A stretch of 64,000 nucleotides of DNA from contig NZ_BJEC01000008.1 of assembly GCF_005405465.1 (NCBI RefSeq), positions 25,023-89,022 on the forward strand. The letters are read 5' to 3'. Both the position numbers and the translations under genes were made by a program. The DNA is from Weissella thailandensis (lineage in GTDB: Bacteria > Bacillota > Bacilli > Lactobacillales > Lactobacillaceae). Shown here piece after piece: positions 34,589 to 42,458 of the stretch; the first letter of the stretch is position 1, and the number at the start of each line of letters is the position of its first letter. The notes below the pieces were generated by a model. That model was not told where the DNA came from. It ran no database searches and saw nothing but the letters and a program-made list of their open reading frames with translations.

Positions 34589-34882
34589 CTAACCAAATTG
34601 ATATTGTTGAATTTGGCTGTACTCATTTTCTTTTTCTTCTTCAAGATTACGAATATCTATATCATTCTGTAAGTTTAAGAAATAACGATCAAAAACTCCA
34701 AAAAGCCTACCTAACCTTACGGAAGTATCAGGTGTTATTTGTCGTCGTTCATGTAAAATATCCTGTATCCTAGATGTTGGCACATTAATTTCCTTTGCTA
34801 ATACATAGGCAGAAAAATTCAATGGTTCCATAAACTCTTCTCTCAATATTTCACTAATTTTTGGTGTTGGGATTTCATTCAT
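34589..34882 (-). CDS. higA: HigA-family antitoxin, toxin partner lost
   Basis: A 97-residue HTH_XRE protein of the HigA/VapI type: PTPKISEILREEFMEPLNFSAYVLAKEINVPTSRIQDILHERRQITPDTSVRLGRLF. The start at 34882 follows AAAGGAG. In HigBA modules higB lies directly upstream; here only a fragment ending EIVDYHH precedes it, then the cytidine deaminase gene. The antitoxin is therefore probably solitary, and may act as a simple repressor. Confidence 0.87.
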   Translation of the reverse strand: MNEIPTPKISEILREEFMEPLNFSAYVLAKEINVPTSRIQDILHERRQITPDTSVRLGRLFGVFDRYFLNLQNDIDIRNLEEEKENEYSQIQQYQFG

Positions 34883-34896
34883 AATACTCACTCCTT

Positions 34897-34938
34897 TTAG
34901 TGATGATAATCAACTATTTCAGAAATTACTTTATACCT
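34897..34938 (-). pseudogene. HigB toxin C-terminal remnant
   Basis: Just upstream of higA an open stretch reads NRYKVISEIVDYHH and then stops, 14 bases before the higA ATG. HigB toxins commonly end in a VEIVDYH-like tail with the same spacing to higA. Everything before it is replaced by the cytidine deaminase gene, so this looks like the leftover 3' end of a deleted toxin gene. It is short, so the call is tentative. Confidence 0.45.
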
Positions 34939-34939
34939 A

Positions 34940-35362
34940 TTAAACCTGACTAGATAAACCCCACCAATGTGGCATTAATGCTTCTAAAGTTATCGTCTTT
35001 TTATTTTCATAATCCACTAAGATCTCTGTATCTTTATTTTTGATATCTAGCTGCATTAAAAACTCACGGCAAGCACCACAGGGTAAACTATTATTTTCAC
35101 CTTCAACAGGCGCTTTATCTCGAAAAGCTATTACCCGTTTAATATGCGTTTGTCCACTATTAACGTACATATTGAGTGCCGCTACTCGTTCCGCACACAA
35201 ATTACAAACACCACTACAACTTTCAATACAAAAGCCAGTAAATATTTCCCCATTCTCCGCTTCAATAGCACTAACAACATTATGTGCGTAAATAAATGGC
35301 GTGATATCGCCCGGATAATATTCTTTCTTTGCTTTTAAGTACATTTGTTCCCATTTATCCAT
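34940..35362 (-). CDS. Cytidine deaminase-family protein
   Basis: A 140-residue zinc-dependent deaminase. The zinc site is formed by CNLCAERVAAL (CAE motif) and SLPCGACREFL (PCxxC). The length fits homotetrameric cytidine deaminases, which turn cytidine or deoxycytidine into uridine forms. Only the Cys-type CDA motif is present, which also fits blasticidin-S deaminase-like members, so the substrate is not certain. The start at 35362 is chosen because the motif-bearing domain begins there and a GAGGG site precedes it. Confidence 0.82.
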   Translation of the reverse strand: MDKWEQMYLKAKKEYYPGDITPFIYAHNVVSAIEAENGEIFTGFCIESCSGVCNLCAERVAALNMYVNSGQTHIKRVIAFRDKAPVEGENNSLPCGACREFLMQLDIKNKDTEILVDYENKKTITLEALMPHWWGLSSQV

Positions 35363-35485
35363 AATACTTGACCCTCTATGTAAAATTAACTCCAGCATTA
35401 GTTGATTAAGATTTTATCACATTAAAAAACAAAAGCCGTTTAGTTCCTGCAAATACGCAGTGACTAAACGACTTTTTCTTTATAT

Positions 35486-36433
35486 TCATTGATTAGTTGT
35501 GATCACAATTTTTCCATGAGTATGTCCATTTTCACTAAGTTTGTGGGCAGCCTGCAGTCCTTCAGTAGTCAACGGAAAACTACTGTCGATCACAACTTTC
35601 AGCTCACCAGCTTCGACTAGCGCTGCTAACTGTTTAAGTTGTTTCCCATTGGGTTGTAGCCACCAGCTTGAGGCTGAAGGATGGGCGACCTGTTGTGCTT
35701 CAGTCGGTTGTCCGGCAATCGTTACTAACCGGCCTGTTGGTTTCAAAATCTCTAACCCCGCCGGAATCTGATCAATCGTATCAAAAACTGCATCGTAGTC
35801 ATGTAAAACAGCGGTAATTTCCTGCTGATGGTAATCAATCACCTCATCCGCACCCAGCTGGCGCAGCAGTTCCGTGTTTTCTGAGCTAGCTGTTGTTGCT
35901 ACATACGCACCTAAATGTTTAGCAATCTGAATGGCAAACATCCCAACTCCACCAGCACCAGCCTGAACTAAGACTTTATCGCCTGCTTGAACGTGCAAAC
36001 GATCTACTATAACCTGCCAGGCAGTCAGTCCAGCTAATGGAATTGATGCCGCCTCGGCAAAAGATAATTGAGCTGGTTTCAAAACTAACTGATTTTCCTT
36101 AACTACGGCATATTCTGCATAAGTTCCACGTGTACCGTCACCTTTTATATCAGGGCCGTCAGGGCGCGCAAAAACTTCATCACCAACCTGAAAGTTGTGA
36201 ACATTGGACCCGACTTTAGCAATTACGCCAGCAAGATCCCAACCTAACACTACTGGAAACTTCCAGGAAGACTGACTTTTCATGTATCCGCGTCTAACCT
36301 TCCAGTCGATTGGGTTGACGCTAGTAGCTTTAATTTGAACCAAAACTTCGTCTGCTGCCGGTTGGGGTACTGGTAGATTCCTTTCAACCAATTCAGCTGG
36401 TTCACCGTAATTCTCAATCACAATTGCTTTCAT
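35486..36433 (-). CDS. Zinc-free NADP-dependent oxidoreductase (MDR family)
   Basis: A 315-residue quinone oxidoreductase-like enzyme. AIVIENYGEPAELVERNLPVP at the start, ATSVNPIDWKVRRGYM, and VLVQAGAGGVGMFAIQIAKHLGA (nucleotide-binding GxGxxG) are clear. Zinc ligands are absent. GGCGAG sequence precedes the ATG. The likely role is NADPH-dependent reduction of enones or quinones. It is a single gene, the second of this type in the window. Confidence 0.88.
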   Translation of the reverse strand: MKAIVIENYGEPAELVERNLPVPQPAADEVLVQIKATSVNPIDWKVRRGYMKSQSSWKFPVVLGWDLAGVIAKVGSNVHNFQVGDEVFARPDGPDIKGDGTRGTYAEYAVVKENQLVLKPAQLSFAEAASIPLAGLTAWQVIVDRLHVQAGDKVLVQAGAGGVGMFAIQIAKHLGAYVATTASSENTELLRQLGADEVIDYHQQEITAVLHDYDAVFDTIDQIPAGLEILKPTGRLVTIAGQPTEAQQVAHPSASSWWLQPNGKQLKQLAALVEAGELKVVIDSSFPLTTEGLQAAHKLSENGHTHGKIVITTNQ

Positions 36434-37000
36434 TATTGAATCTCGCCTCCGTTATGTGTAATTGACGATAACACTGTCACTTGTTTTGAGGCAAACATTT
36501 TGCTCACTGTAAAAATGCCATGATTTGCCCCAAATCAGAAAAAACCATACCGATCCAATCGCTGATTTCCTGTTATAGTCCCCTAAAAGTTGCTGGAAAA
36601 ATTTTATATCATTTCTTCTGTCATCTTTTATGGGACTCTATAGTTGTTTCTTAGAGATCATATGACTCTTACTTTATCTCTATTTTTTATCGAAATAATT
36701 ATCAATTTTCTTTAATACAAAAACAGGTGCTGTTGATAGAAATATTATCCATACTGCGGATAATCTATCATAAAATATGACTAATAGCATAAATATAATC
36801 CATATTCCTAATAAGGCAACAAACTTAGTAACTTTTTTATTATTGTGCATAGTTTACAACCTTTGCTTTTAAATACAGTTCTTTCTATCTATCCATTAGG
36901 ACTTACCTTTTAAATAAATTTATTTCTGGTGATTATACGTAAAAATAATCGGCATCTATTTTTCAAAAATGAATCCTGAAAAATTACATTTTAAAATAAG
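36434..37000. other. Intergenic region with one small ORF
   Basis: Apart from the 56-residue ORF at 36680-36850 listed separately, this gap is AT-rich. AATTGACG near 36460 and CAAATCAG elements are present, but I recognise no RNA gene. Confidence 0.4.
36680..36850 (-). CDS. Predicted 56-residue two-helix membrane protein
   Basis: ATG at 36850 is preceded by AAAGG eight bases upstream. The sequence starts MHNNKKVTKFVALLGIWIIF and has two hydrophobic segments (residues about 11-27 and 31-45) separated by YDRLSA, ending with the charged tail KKIDNYFDKK. The pattern of a basic N-terminus, two helices and a basic tail fits a real small membrane protein. No homologue is recognised; the neighbours give no clue to its role. 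Confidence 0.5.
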   Translation of the reverse strand: MHNNKKVTKFVALLGIWIIFMLLVIFYDRLSAVWIIFLSTAPVFVLKKIDNYFDKK

Positions 37001-37465
37001 TTATTTCAACGGTAACACAAATATTAGTTGCCAGCCGACTTCTCCTAAGTATTTACGGCCAGTATCTTGAAAGCCACATTTTTTATACAACTTGATAGCA
37101 GGCAAATTATTTTGGTTAACTCCTAGTACAACTGACTCTGTTTTAGGGAAAATATTTTTAATAAAATCGGGCAGTGCTTTCAATGTTTGAGATGCAAAGC
37201 CATGCCCAACATATCTTGAATCTGTTGAAAAACTTTTAAGCAAAATCGTATTGTTTTCCATTATGTAATTAGTTTTCTTGATGCCATTATCTAAAACAAA
37301 GAAACTAACTAACGTGTCACTGTTAAACGCAAGTATGGGCAGACTATTGTTATGTTGGGTAACTTGCTCCACAGCTATTTTAGGCTGTTTAGAATAATAA
37401 TCATCTTTCAGAACATAGTCATTTATCTGTTGGGTATATTGTTCAGAGTATGGGATTAATTTCAT
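37001..37465 (-). CDS. GNAT N-acetyltransferase
   Basis: A 154-residue GNAT protein. The acetyl-CoA loop is RYVGHGFASQTLKALPDF, and the C-terminal part has VNQNNLPAIKLYKKCGFQDTGR, both typical. The start at 37465 follows GAAGGAG; the longer frame to 37537 would add a hydrophobic stretch without a site. Acceptor unknown. Confidence 0.85.
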   Translation of the reverse strand: MKLIPYSEQYTQQINDYVLKDDYYSKQPKIAVEQVTQHNNSLPILAFNSDTLVSFFVLDNGIKKTNYIMENNTILLKSFSTDSRYVGHGFASQTLKALPDFIKNIFPKTESVVLGVNQNNLPAIKLYKKCGFQDTGRKYLGEVGWQLIFVLPLK

Positions 37466-37594
37466 ATGTACTCCTTCAAAGTTATTTTCGAAAGCAACTG
37501 TAATTACCGCTATAACTATAATTACAATTATAGCCATTTCCAGCCAGTGTTGCTGGGTACCAACATTAATAAGTTAGGGTCTTGATTTTTTAAA

Positions 37595-38353
37595 TTAATC
37601 CTCTAAAAATTCTTTTATGCCCTGCAAGGCTCTTTTTTTAGCCGAAAATAGATATAAGTGTCGCCCGTTATTAATTAGCTGTAGAACTGAATTTCTATAT
37701 ATTTTATGCGCCTTAATTGCATAATTAACGTCTACGATTGAATCTTTATCTCCATGCGAAATAAATACTGGTCCAGTATAGTCTTTAATCTGTTCCCAAG
37801 GGCCTAATGATAACGCATCATTCACATATTTCATTCCTAATTTAACATAGATTGTTCTGAAAGAAGTAGGTATACTGTTCAAATCAATTTTTTTACCTAA
37901 TATACTACCTCGCTTAGTATCATCTGGAATAGAAAAGGCAGGATATAGTAAAAATATTTTTTCAATAGACTCTTTTAAATCAGAGGCGACCAATGCTGTG
38001 ACTAGACCACCTTGTGAACAACCACCTAATATAATTTTATTGTTGTCCACTATTTCTAATGACTTGACATAATTTATGACAGCAAGTAGATCTTCTTTTT
38101 CAGTCAATACAGACATCTCTGTTGATTTTCTGCCCTTACTGAATCCTGATCCAGAACCTGAAAAATCAAAGATAAATACATGATACCCAAGTTTATATAG
38201 ATATCTAGCATATCTAGCTGTTGAAAACATATTAGTACCAAATTCATGACTAATAATTATTGCCGGACTCTTTTTGTTAGTTGATATATTTGAAAAATAA
38301 TGCCTAGCCTTAAGTTCGATATTATTATATCTAATAACTAATTTCTTAATCAT
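37595..38353 (-). CDS. Alpha/beta hydrolase
   Basis: A 252-residue hydrolase. The oxyanion segment ISHEFGTN lies near residue 33, the nucleophile elbow GGCSQGG near residue 110, the acid residue in SHGDKDSIVDV and the histidine in GRHLYLF, so the catalytic triad is complete. It belongs to the serine aminopeptidase/BAAT-like group acting on esters, lipids or peptides. AAAGGAG precedes ATG at 38353. It stands alone. Confidence 0.85.
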   Translation of the reverse strand: MIKKLVIRYNNIELKARHYFSNISTNKKSPAIIISHEFGTNMFSTARYARYLYKLGYHVFIFDFSGSGSGFSKGRKSTEMSVLTEKEDLLAVINYVKSLEIVDNNKIILGGCSQGGLVTALVASDLKESIEKIFLLYPAFSIPDDTKRGSILGKKIDLNSIPTSFRTIYVKLGMKYVNDALSLGPWEQIKDYTGPVFISHGDKDSIVDVNYAIKAHKIYRNSVLQLINNGRHLYLFSAKKRALQGIKEFLED

Positions 38354-38510
38354 AAAAACCACTCCTTTATAGATTGCTAAATAACAGATAAAATAATGGA
38401 TTGGAAAAAATAGTAATCCTTATGATTATTAGCCTGTTTAGCATTACACAAAAAAATAAAACATCATATGAAAATCGCTGTTAATGTCACCTAATAGCAC
38501 CAGCAGTTTT

Positions 38511-38864
38511 TTATTCTGTTAAGTGAAAACTTTCATCAATCAAATTAGTTAATTCTTCAGTTTTTGCCAATTCTAAACGTACAGAAATCCAATGCGTCTT
38601 ATTCATGTGATAAGCAGGTAAGAATTCAGGAAATTCATGTAAGTTAGAAATGGTTTCTGGGGGTAATTTAATATCTATCAGGTCTTCGACACCAGTATCT
38701 TCTGGCACATCAAGTTTTGCTTTATCCACGTCCATAATAATGGCATACCATTTTCTACTATCTTGATGCCGCAATACCGCATATCTCAGATACTTCTTCC
38801 AAAGATATTCTGGCTCTGTAAGATATTTATTTTTAACATATTCAAAAATTTCAGTACGGTTCAT
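38511..38864 (-). CDS. MmcQ/YjbR-family protein
   Basis: A 117-residue protein of the MmcQ/YjbR family (a CyaY-like fold thought to bind DNA). Family marks are AVLRHQDSRKWYAIIM, DIKLPPETISNL and PAYHMNKTHWISVRL. GGAGGG precedes the ATG. The biological role is poorly known. Confidence 0.87.
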   Translation of the reverse strand: MNRTEIFEYVKNKYLTEPEYLWKKYLRYAVLRHQDSRKWYAIIMDVDKAKLDVPEDTGVEDLIDIKLPPETISNLHEFPEFLPAYHMNKTHWISVRLELAKTEELTNLIDESFHLTE

Positions 38865-39017
38865 TCTTTACCCCCCTCCTTAATTACTACGCCAACTTAT
38901 ACTCTCGATAGTATCATTATTTTTAGTGCCTTCACCCATACATAACATCGAATTGTCTATCATGATTTGCAGATTATCCCTTAAATACGATACCCTAGCG
39001 TTATAGAAACAGGAGAA
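38865..39017. other. Intergenic region
   Basis: This AT-rich region lies upstream of two small membrane-protein ORFs. The AATACGATACCC and TTATAGAAAC elements may include promoter boxes for them. No other feature is evident. Confidence 0.3.
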
Positions 39018-39134
39018 TTGTATATAATTGATTGGCGTTACAGCATCATTATTTTAAGTAGTTATATAAATTTTGCATTGGCTATTATTGCAACAATCAG
39101 TGTACTTGCATTTTTCACAAAGGAGATCGCATGA
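39018..39134 (+). CDS. Possible 38-residue membrane peptide
   Basis: The frame from TTG at 39018 encodes YIIDWRYSIIILSSYINFAL and then AIIATISVLAFFTKEIA, one hydrophobic helix. The stop overlaps the next ATG (ATGA), which suggests translational coupling. AGGAG is present but too near the TTG, so the true start is uncertain (ATT ten bases on is possible). Confidence 0.35.
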   Translation: MYIIDWRYSIIILSSYINFALAIIATISVLAFFTKEIA

Positions 39135-39304
39135 GTCGAACAAATAAGTTTTGGATCTCACTAGGCATTTTCATTCTTGCTACCATTCTTGAGATTATCC
39201 TAGACCCTCAATGGCGTAGTTTAGGATACTTTATATTAAACATAACTGATATAGTTTCAATGATTTGCTGTTTCGTCTATTTTCCAAAAGGGAAACAACA
39301 CTAA
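39131..39304 (+). CDS. Predicted 57-residue membrane protein
   Basis: AAAGGAG lies six bases before ATG at 39131. The protein starts MSRTNKFWISLGIFILATIL and has two hydrophobic segments (residues about 7-23 and 32-50) and a basic C-terminus FPKGKQH. It overlaps the upstream small ORF by four bases. No family is recognised. The role is unknown, though paired small membrane proteins can be regulators or toxins. Confidence 0.5.
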   Translation: MSRTNKFWISLGIFILATILEIILDPQWRSLGYFILNITDIVSMICCFVYFPKGKQH

Positions 39305-39456
39305 TTTGTAAAATCCATAAATAGTCTAACAATTATATTAACTAAGAAAATTCGTAATTTATGCATAAGTTTATAAAAAGTAGCTTAATCTGTCATGATC
39401 GTTTGAAAACGAGGAGCTATTCTGGAGTAATCGCCCCTTCTAAACACGAATAAAAC
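39305..39456. other. Intergenic region
   Basis: This AT-rich gap contains no recognisable gene before the terminator at 39457. A short GAAAACGAGGAGC sequence resembles a ribosome site but no ORF follows. Confidence 0.3.
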
Positions 39457-39491
39457 AACCCCCATTAACATGATGATCGTTAATGGGGGTT
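39457..39491. terminator. Bidirectional terminator
   Basis: A 12-bp perfect stem (AACCCCCATTAA / TTAATGGGGGTT) is flanked by T runs and closes the yefM-yoeB operon on the minus strand. Confidence 0.9.
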
Positions 39492-39516
39492 ATTTTTATG
39501 TTACCCTATTTAATAA

Positions 39517-39831
39517 CTACTTGTTTTGGCGTGCCGATGACTTACCTTTCATCTCTAATGAGCCACTTTCATAATGGGCCCAACAGGAATAAATCTCGAC
39601 TATTTTTTGCTCGTTATTAATTTTATAAACGACCCGGTGCTGCCCATTGATTCGACGTGAATAATAACCAGCAGCTGGTGGTGTCAATTTTTCAAACGAC
39701 TGAATCGCTAAATAAGGATCCGTTTGTAACACGGTAACGATCTCTTCAAAAGATGACCGTAACGGACTTTTGAGGGCCTTTTTCAAATCACCCTTTGCTG
39801 ATTTCTTGATCTTGATATGCCAATCACTCAT
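39517..39831 (-). CDS. yoeB: YoeB-family mRNA interferase toxin
   Basis: A 104-residue RelE/YoeB-fold toxin. It has DWHIKIKKSAKGDLKKALKSP, QSFEKLTPPAAGYYSRRINGQHRVVYKI and the closing CWAHYES, where the arginines, His and Tyr are the conserved YoeB residues. Family members cleave ribosome-bound mRNA. The start at 39831 overlaps the end of yefM by eight bases, as in known modules. The longer frame to 39846 starts within the antitoxin and is rejected. Confidence 0.92.
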   Translation of the reverse strand: MSDWHIKIKKSAKGDLKKALKSPLRSSFEEIVTVLQTDPYLAIQSFEKLTPPAAGYYSRRINGQHRVVYKINNEQKIVEIYSCWAHYESGSLEMKGKSSARQNK

Positions 39832-40081
39832 TATCGATCTCGGCAATCATCGTGTCTAAATCAATTGACTCATCCTCTTCACGGCTAAAAGCAGTGGGCA
39901 TTTGGCCATTCATAAATAATGCCAACGTCTCTTGCAAGGCATCATAGTCTTTTTTACCAATTAATACGGCACTCTTACTGGTATCGGCACCTGAAATAAA
40001 GATCGGTGCTGAATCTCGATTCGTTTCTTTAATCAACGAAAACAGGTTGGTTCTTGCTTTAGTTGGTGTGATCATATCCAT
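39824..40081 (-). CDS. yefM: YefM/Phd-family antitoxin
   Basis: An 85-residue antitoxin. MDMITPTKARTNLFSLIKETN is the Phd/YefM DNA-binding N-terminus, and the acidic C-terminal tail (REEDESIDLDTMIAEIDNE) would wrap the toxin. The start at 40081 is preceded by AGAGGCGG and excludes the long upstream frame to 40162, which spans the promoter. The repeated operator upstream fits autoregulation by the YefM-YoeB complex. Confidence 0.9.
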   Translation of the reverse strand: MDMITPTKARTNLFSLIKETNRDSAPIFISGADTSKSAVLIGKKDYDALQETLALFMNGQMPTAFSREEDESIDLDTMIAEIDNE

Positions 40082-40118
40082 AACAACCGCCTCTTTTCTT
40101 AGCTTTATTCTTATTACA

Positions 40119-40147
40119 AGTATAACGTACGTGATAACGTACGTCAA
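40119..40147 (-). promoter_or_regulatory. yefM promoter with embedded direct-repeat operator
   Basis: On the minus strand TTGACG (40142-40147) and TATACT (40119-40124) stand 17 bases apart. The spacer holds two ACGTACGT elements; on the plus strand ATAACGTACGT occurs at 40122 and 40134, a 12-bp period. Binding of the antitoxin here would block RNA polymerase directly. Confidence 0.8.
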
Positions 40148-40160
40148 AAAGAAGTTTCTC

Positions 40161-40719
40161 ATGGTTCAACAAATCGTCCTCCCCATCAAAGATACCAACG
40201 TCCTAAAAAACGTCCAAAATACCCTATTAGACAGTTTCGAGGCTGGTCGGCGTAATTACACGATTTTTCAAGTCGGCAAAGCCACGATCCTACGAGTCAG
40301 TGATGTCATACATCTCAAACAACGAGACATTTTTAATCCTGACGGTGCTGTGAAACAGACGGCTTTTATTCACGATCAAAAACAGTAAAGCCAATACCTT
40401 TTACTTAAAACCTATTCGAAATGATTTAATCCAGTACCAATAGTGGCTAACACAACATCCTAACCAACATATCACTGAAAAACAATTCTATAAGATCATG
40501 CATAAAGTTGGTGATTTACTGAATATCAATTACTTAGGTACACACACCGTGCGTAAAACTCGTGCTTACCGTGTCTATATCCAATCAAACTACAATATTG
40601 GCTTAGTCATGCACTTGTTAAACCATAATAGTGAATCCTATCTGGGCCTCTACTAAGCAATCACTGAGGCCATATTAGATAATATCGACTTGAATAGAAA
40701 TATATTTGGAACTAGCTAA
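40161..40719 (+). pseudogene. Tyrosine recombinase/integrase, degraded
   Basis: ATG at 40161 opens a frame with VQQIVLPIKDTNVLKNVQNT and FQVGKATILRVSDVIHL, which stops at 40388 (FIHDQKQ). A second frame continues with ANTFYLKPIRNDLIQYQ, a TAG, then QHITEKQFYKIMHKVG and GTHTVRKTRAYRVY, with LLNHNSES, another stop and AITEAILDNIDL. The core residues (R in HTVRKT, H in LLNHNS) show a phage-type integrase of about 190 residues, common in lactic acid bacteria. At least one frameshift and two stops make it inactive. It shares its upstream region with yefM. Confidence 0.85.
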
Positions 40720-41264
40720 CAATCCTCATATTAAACAACATATGTTACTATTCTAGTAGGGGTAAAGTGAGCAGTCTTAGGTTTGTAGATAGTAATCTTA
40801 TGTTTACCATCTCGGGGCTTACCAGTGAGCTGACGTTTGTAGGCTGTTAAAAACGTAAATCCTACTAGCTAGAAATCGGTTTTAGGCTCACAGAAGCGAA
40901 ATGTTAATAGCATTTCGCCTTTTTATATTTACTAGTATAGTAAATATAATAATTACCAAAAATTTGTTCACTCCAAATTTTATGGCAAATATCTTAAAAC
41001 ATTTTTTAGCCCTGCTATGGCAAGCTTTATAAGCATTCATTTTTTATGATTTATGTTTTTGTACCCCTCTGTTAGACAAATAATAATAGGAATGTTCGAC
41101 ATCTTGTAACGATAAATCAAAAATCAACTACCAGTTAAAATATGTAAAATTGTTCAGATAAATACTTACTGAACAACCAATAACATGACATGTTATAATA
41201 TATGTAGATTAACAATAAGTTCTTTAAAGCTCACTAGTGCCACCTAGGGAGCTTTTTTATGTGG
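40720..41264. other. Degraded accessory DNA with two hairpins
   Basis: No intact gene. On the minus strand an open frame (about 40738-40870) encodes LTAYKRQLTGKPRDGKHKITIYKP, probably a fragment of a protein I cannot name. A hairpin GCGAAATG / CATTTCGC with T run (40906-40937) is a terminator relic. A TATAAT-like box near 41203 precedes a terminator-like hairpin AGCTC / GAGCT with T run (41229-41258), which could give a transcript of some 50 bases. Confidence 0.4.
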
Positions 41265-42320
41265 TGAACTTACACTTGAGGTGGAACACAAAGATAAATA
41301 AAAACTGATTCATTGCGAACCAGCGAGGAATGTAGTTTGTCTAGAACATACAGAATACAAAGTTTCGCAATGAATCATTACACACAGCTTACCGCATTTG
41401 ATCGCGGACGTATAGAAGAAATGCTGCAAGAACATCTGTCAATGCGCCAAATTTCCTTGAACTTACACCGCTCTGTCCCAACGATATCTAGAGAAATTCA
41501 TCGATGTACTGCTATTAATTATCAAACTGAGACGACTCATGCATCCTAATCGGAAAAATTCACATCGTAAGCGAAAGCTAGATGACGAGTTGTTGCATCT
41601 GGAAATAATTAGTAATACTCAAGAAAAACACTGGTCACCAGAGCAAATTGCCGGAAGACTTTCCGTGGATGCAGGTACAAATTTATTAGTTATAACACAA
41701 TCTATAGAAGTATCTATCGAAATAATTTGATGATCAAGAAAAATCATGGTACTTGCGGAATAGCACGTCAATTGCGACATCGTGGGAAGACCAGGAGTCG
41801 CCGTCGTGATAAATTGCCCAATGCGCATACTATTCATGAAAGTCTGCGTATTGGCGACTGGGCATTAGACACAATCGTTGGAAAAACTGGCGGTCAACTA
41901 TTAGTTACTCCGATGGATCGTAAAACTAGACTTTTAAAAGCACGTAAGGCTGCATCAAAATGAACGCAAGATGTTATGGAATTCATCAAATATATTTTTT
42001 TGCAGATTTCAAGTAATGAAATTAAAACAGTTACTTCCTATCGTAGAAAAGAGTTCAGTGCAAACAAACAGACTACAAATGCATTTAACGTTGAGTTTTA
42101 TTTCCCAGATCCTCATGCTCCATGGCAACGAGGAACAAATGAAAATACTAATGGCTTAGTTAGGGAACATATTCCTAAAGGAATAGCAATGGAAAATTAT
42201 TCAGATGACTATATTCAATTAATGGTAAAGCAAATAAACAACCGACCACTTAAAATCTTTGGCTGGCAGTCGGCTAATGAATATTATTTATCACAGGTGT
42301 TCCACTTGAATTGATAATTT
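41265..42320 (+). mobile_element. Degenerate IS30-family insertion sequence
   Basis: The transposase starts at 41370 (MNHYTQLTAFDRGRIEEML, SMRQISLNLHRSVPTISREI) and continues in a second frame with HWSPEQIAGRL, then a third with GDWALDTIVG, and ends PDPHAPWQRGTNENTNGLVR. There are two frameshifts and a TGA stop near 41961. The catalytic Asp of the DRGKEF block is changed to Tyr (YRRKEF). Imperfect terminal repeats TTGAGGTGGAACAC (41276-41289) and GTGTTCCACTTGAA (42297-42310) mark the ends. The element is immobile. Confidence 0.85.
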
Positions 42321-42325
42321 AAGGC

Positions 42326-42358
42326 ACAAAAAAACTCCCCGTCACCACAACGGGAAGT
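42326..42358 (-). terminator. Terminator-like hairpin
   Basis: On the minus strand ACTTCCCGT / ACGGGGAGT form a stem followed by a long T run. It lies between the IS30 relic and the palindrome at 42359. Confidence 0.6.
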
Positions 42359-42412
42359 TGAACTGAACCCCGTAAGTTGGAGTAATTTCCAAAACTTACG
42401 GGGTTCAGTTCA
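42359..42412. repeat. 20-bp perfect inverted repeat resembling IS3-family ends
   Basis: TGAACTGAACCCCGTAAGTT (42359-42378) is perfectly inverted at 42393-42412, with a 14-base spacer that includes GGA and TCC, so the stem can extend. The sequence resembles terminal repeats of IS3-family elements of lactic acid bacteria (TGAACTG-ACCCC-type). A T tract follows, so it would also terminate transcription. Confidence 0.75.
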
Positions 42413-42458
42413 CCATCTATTTTTTTAGACCGGAGCGTTTTGTTATGAACTAATTTAA

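Noticed and set aside
40738..40870. Minus-strand reading frame with basic peptide
   Set aside because: Coding-like composition but no start codon or ribosome site; kept only as part of degraded DNA.
41229..41258. Short transcript with its own terminator as a small RNA gene
   Set aside because: Promoter and hairpin are plausible, but nothing distinguishes it from IS-flank noise.
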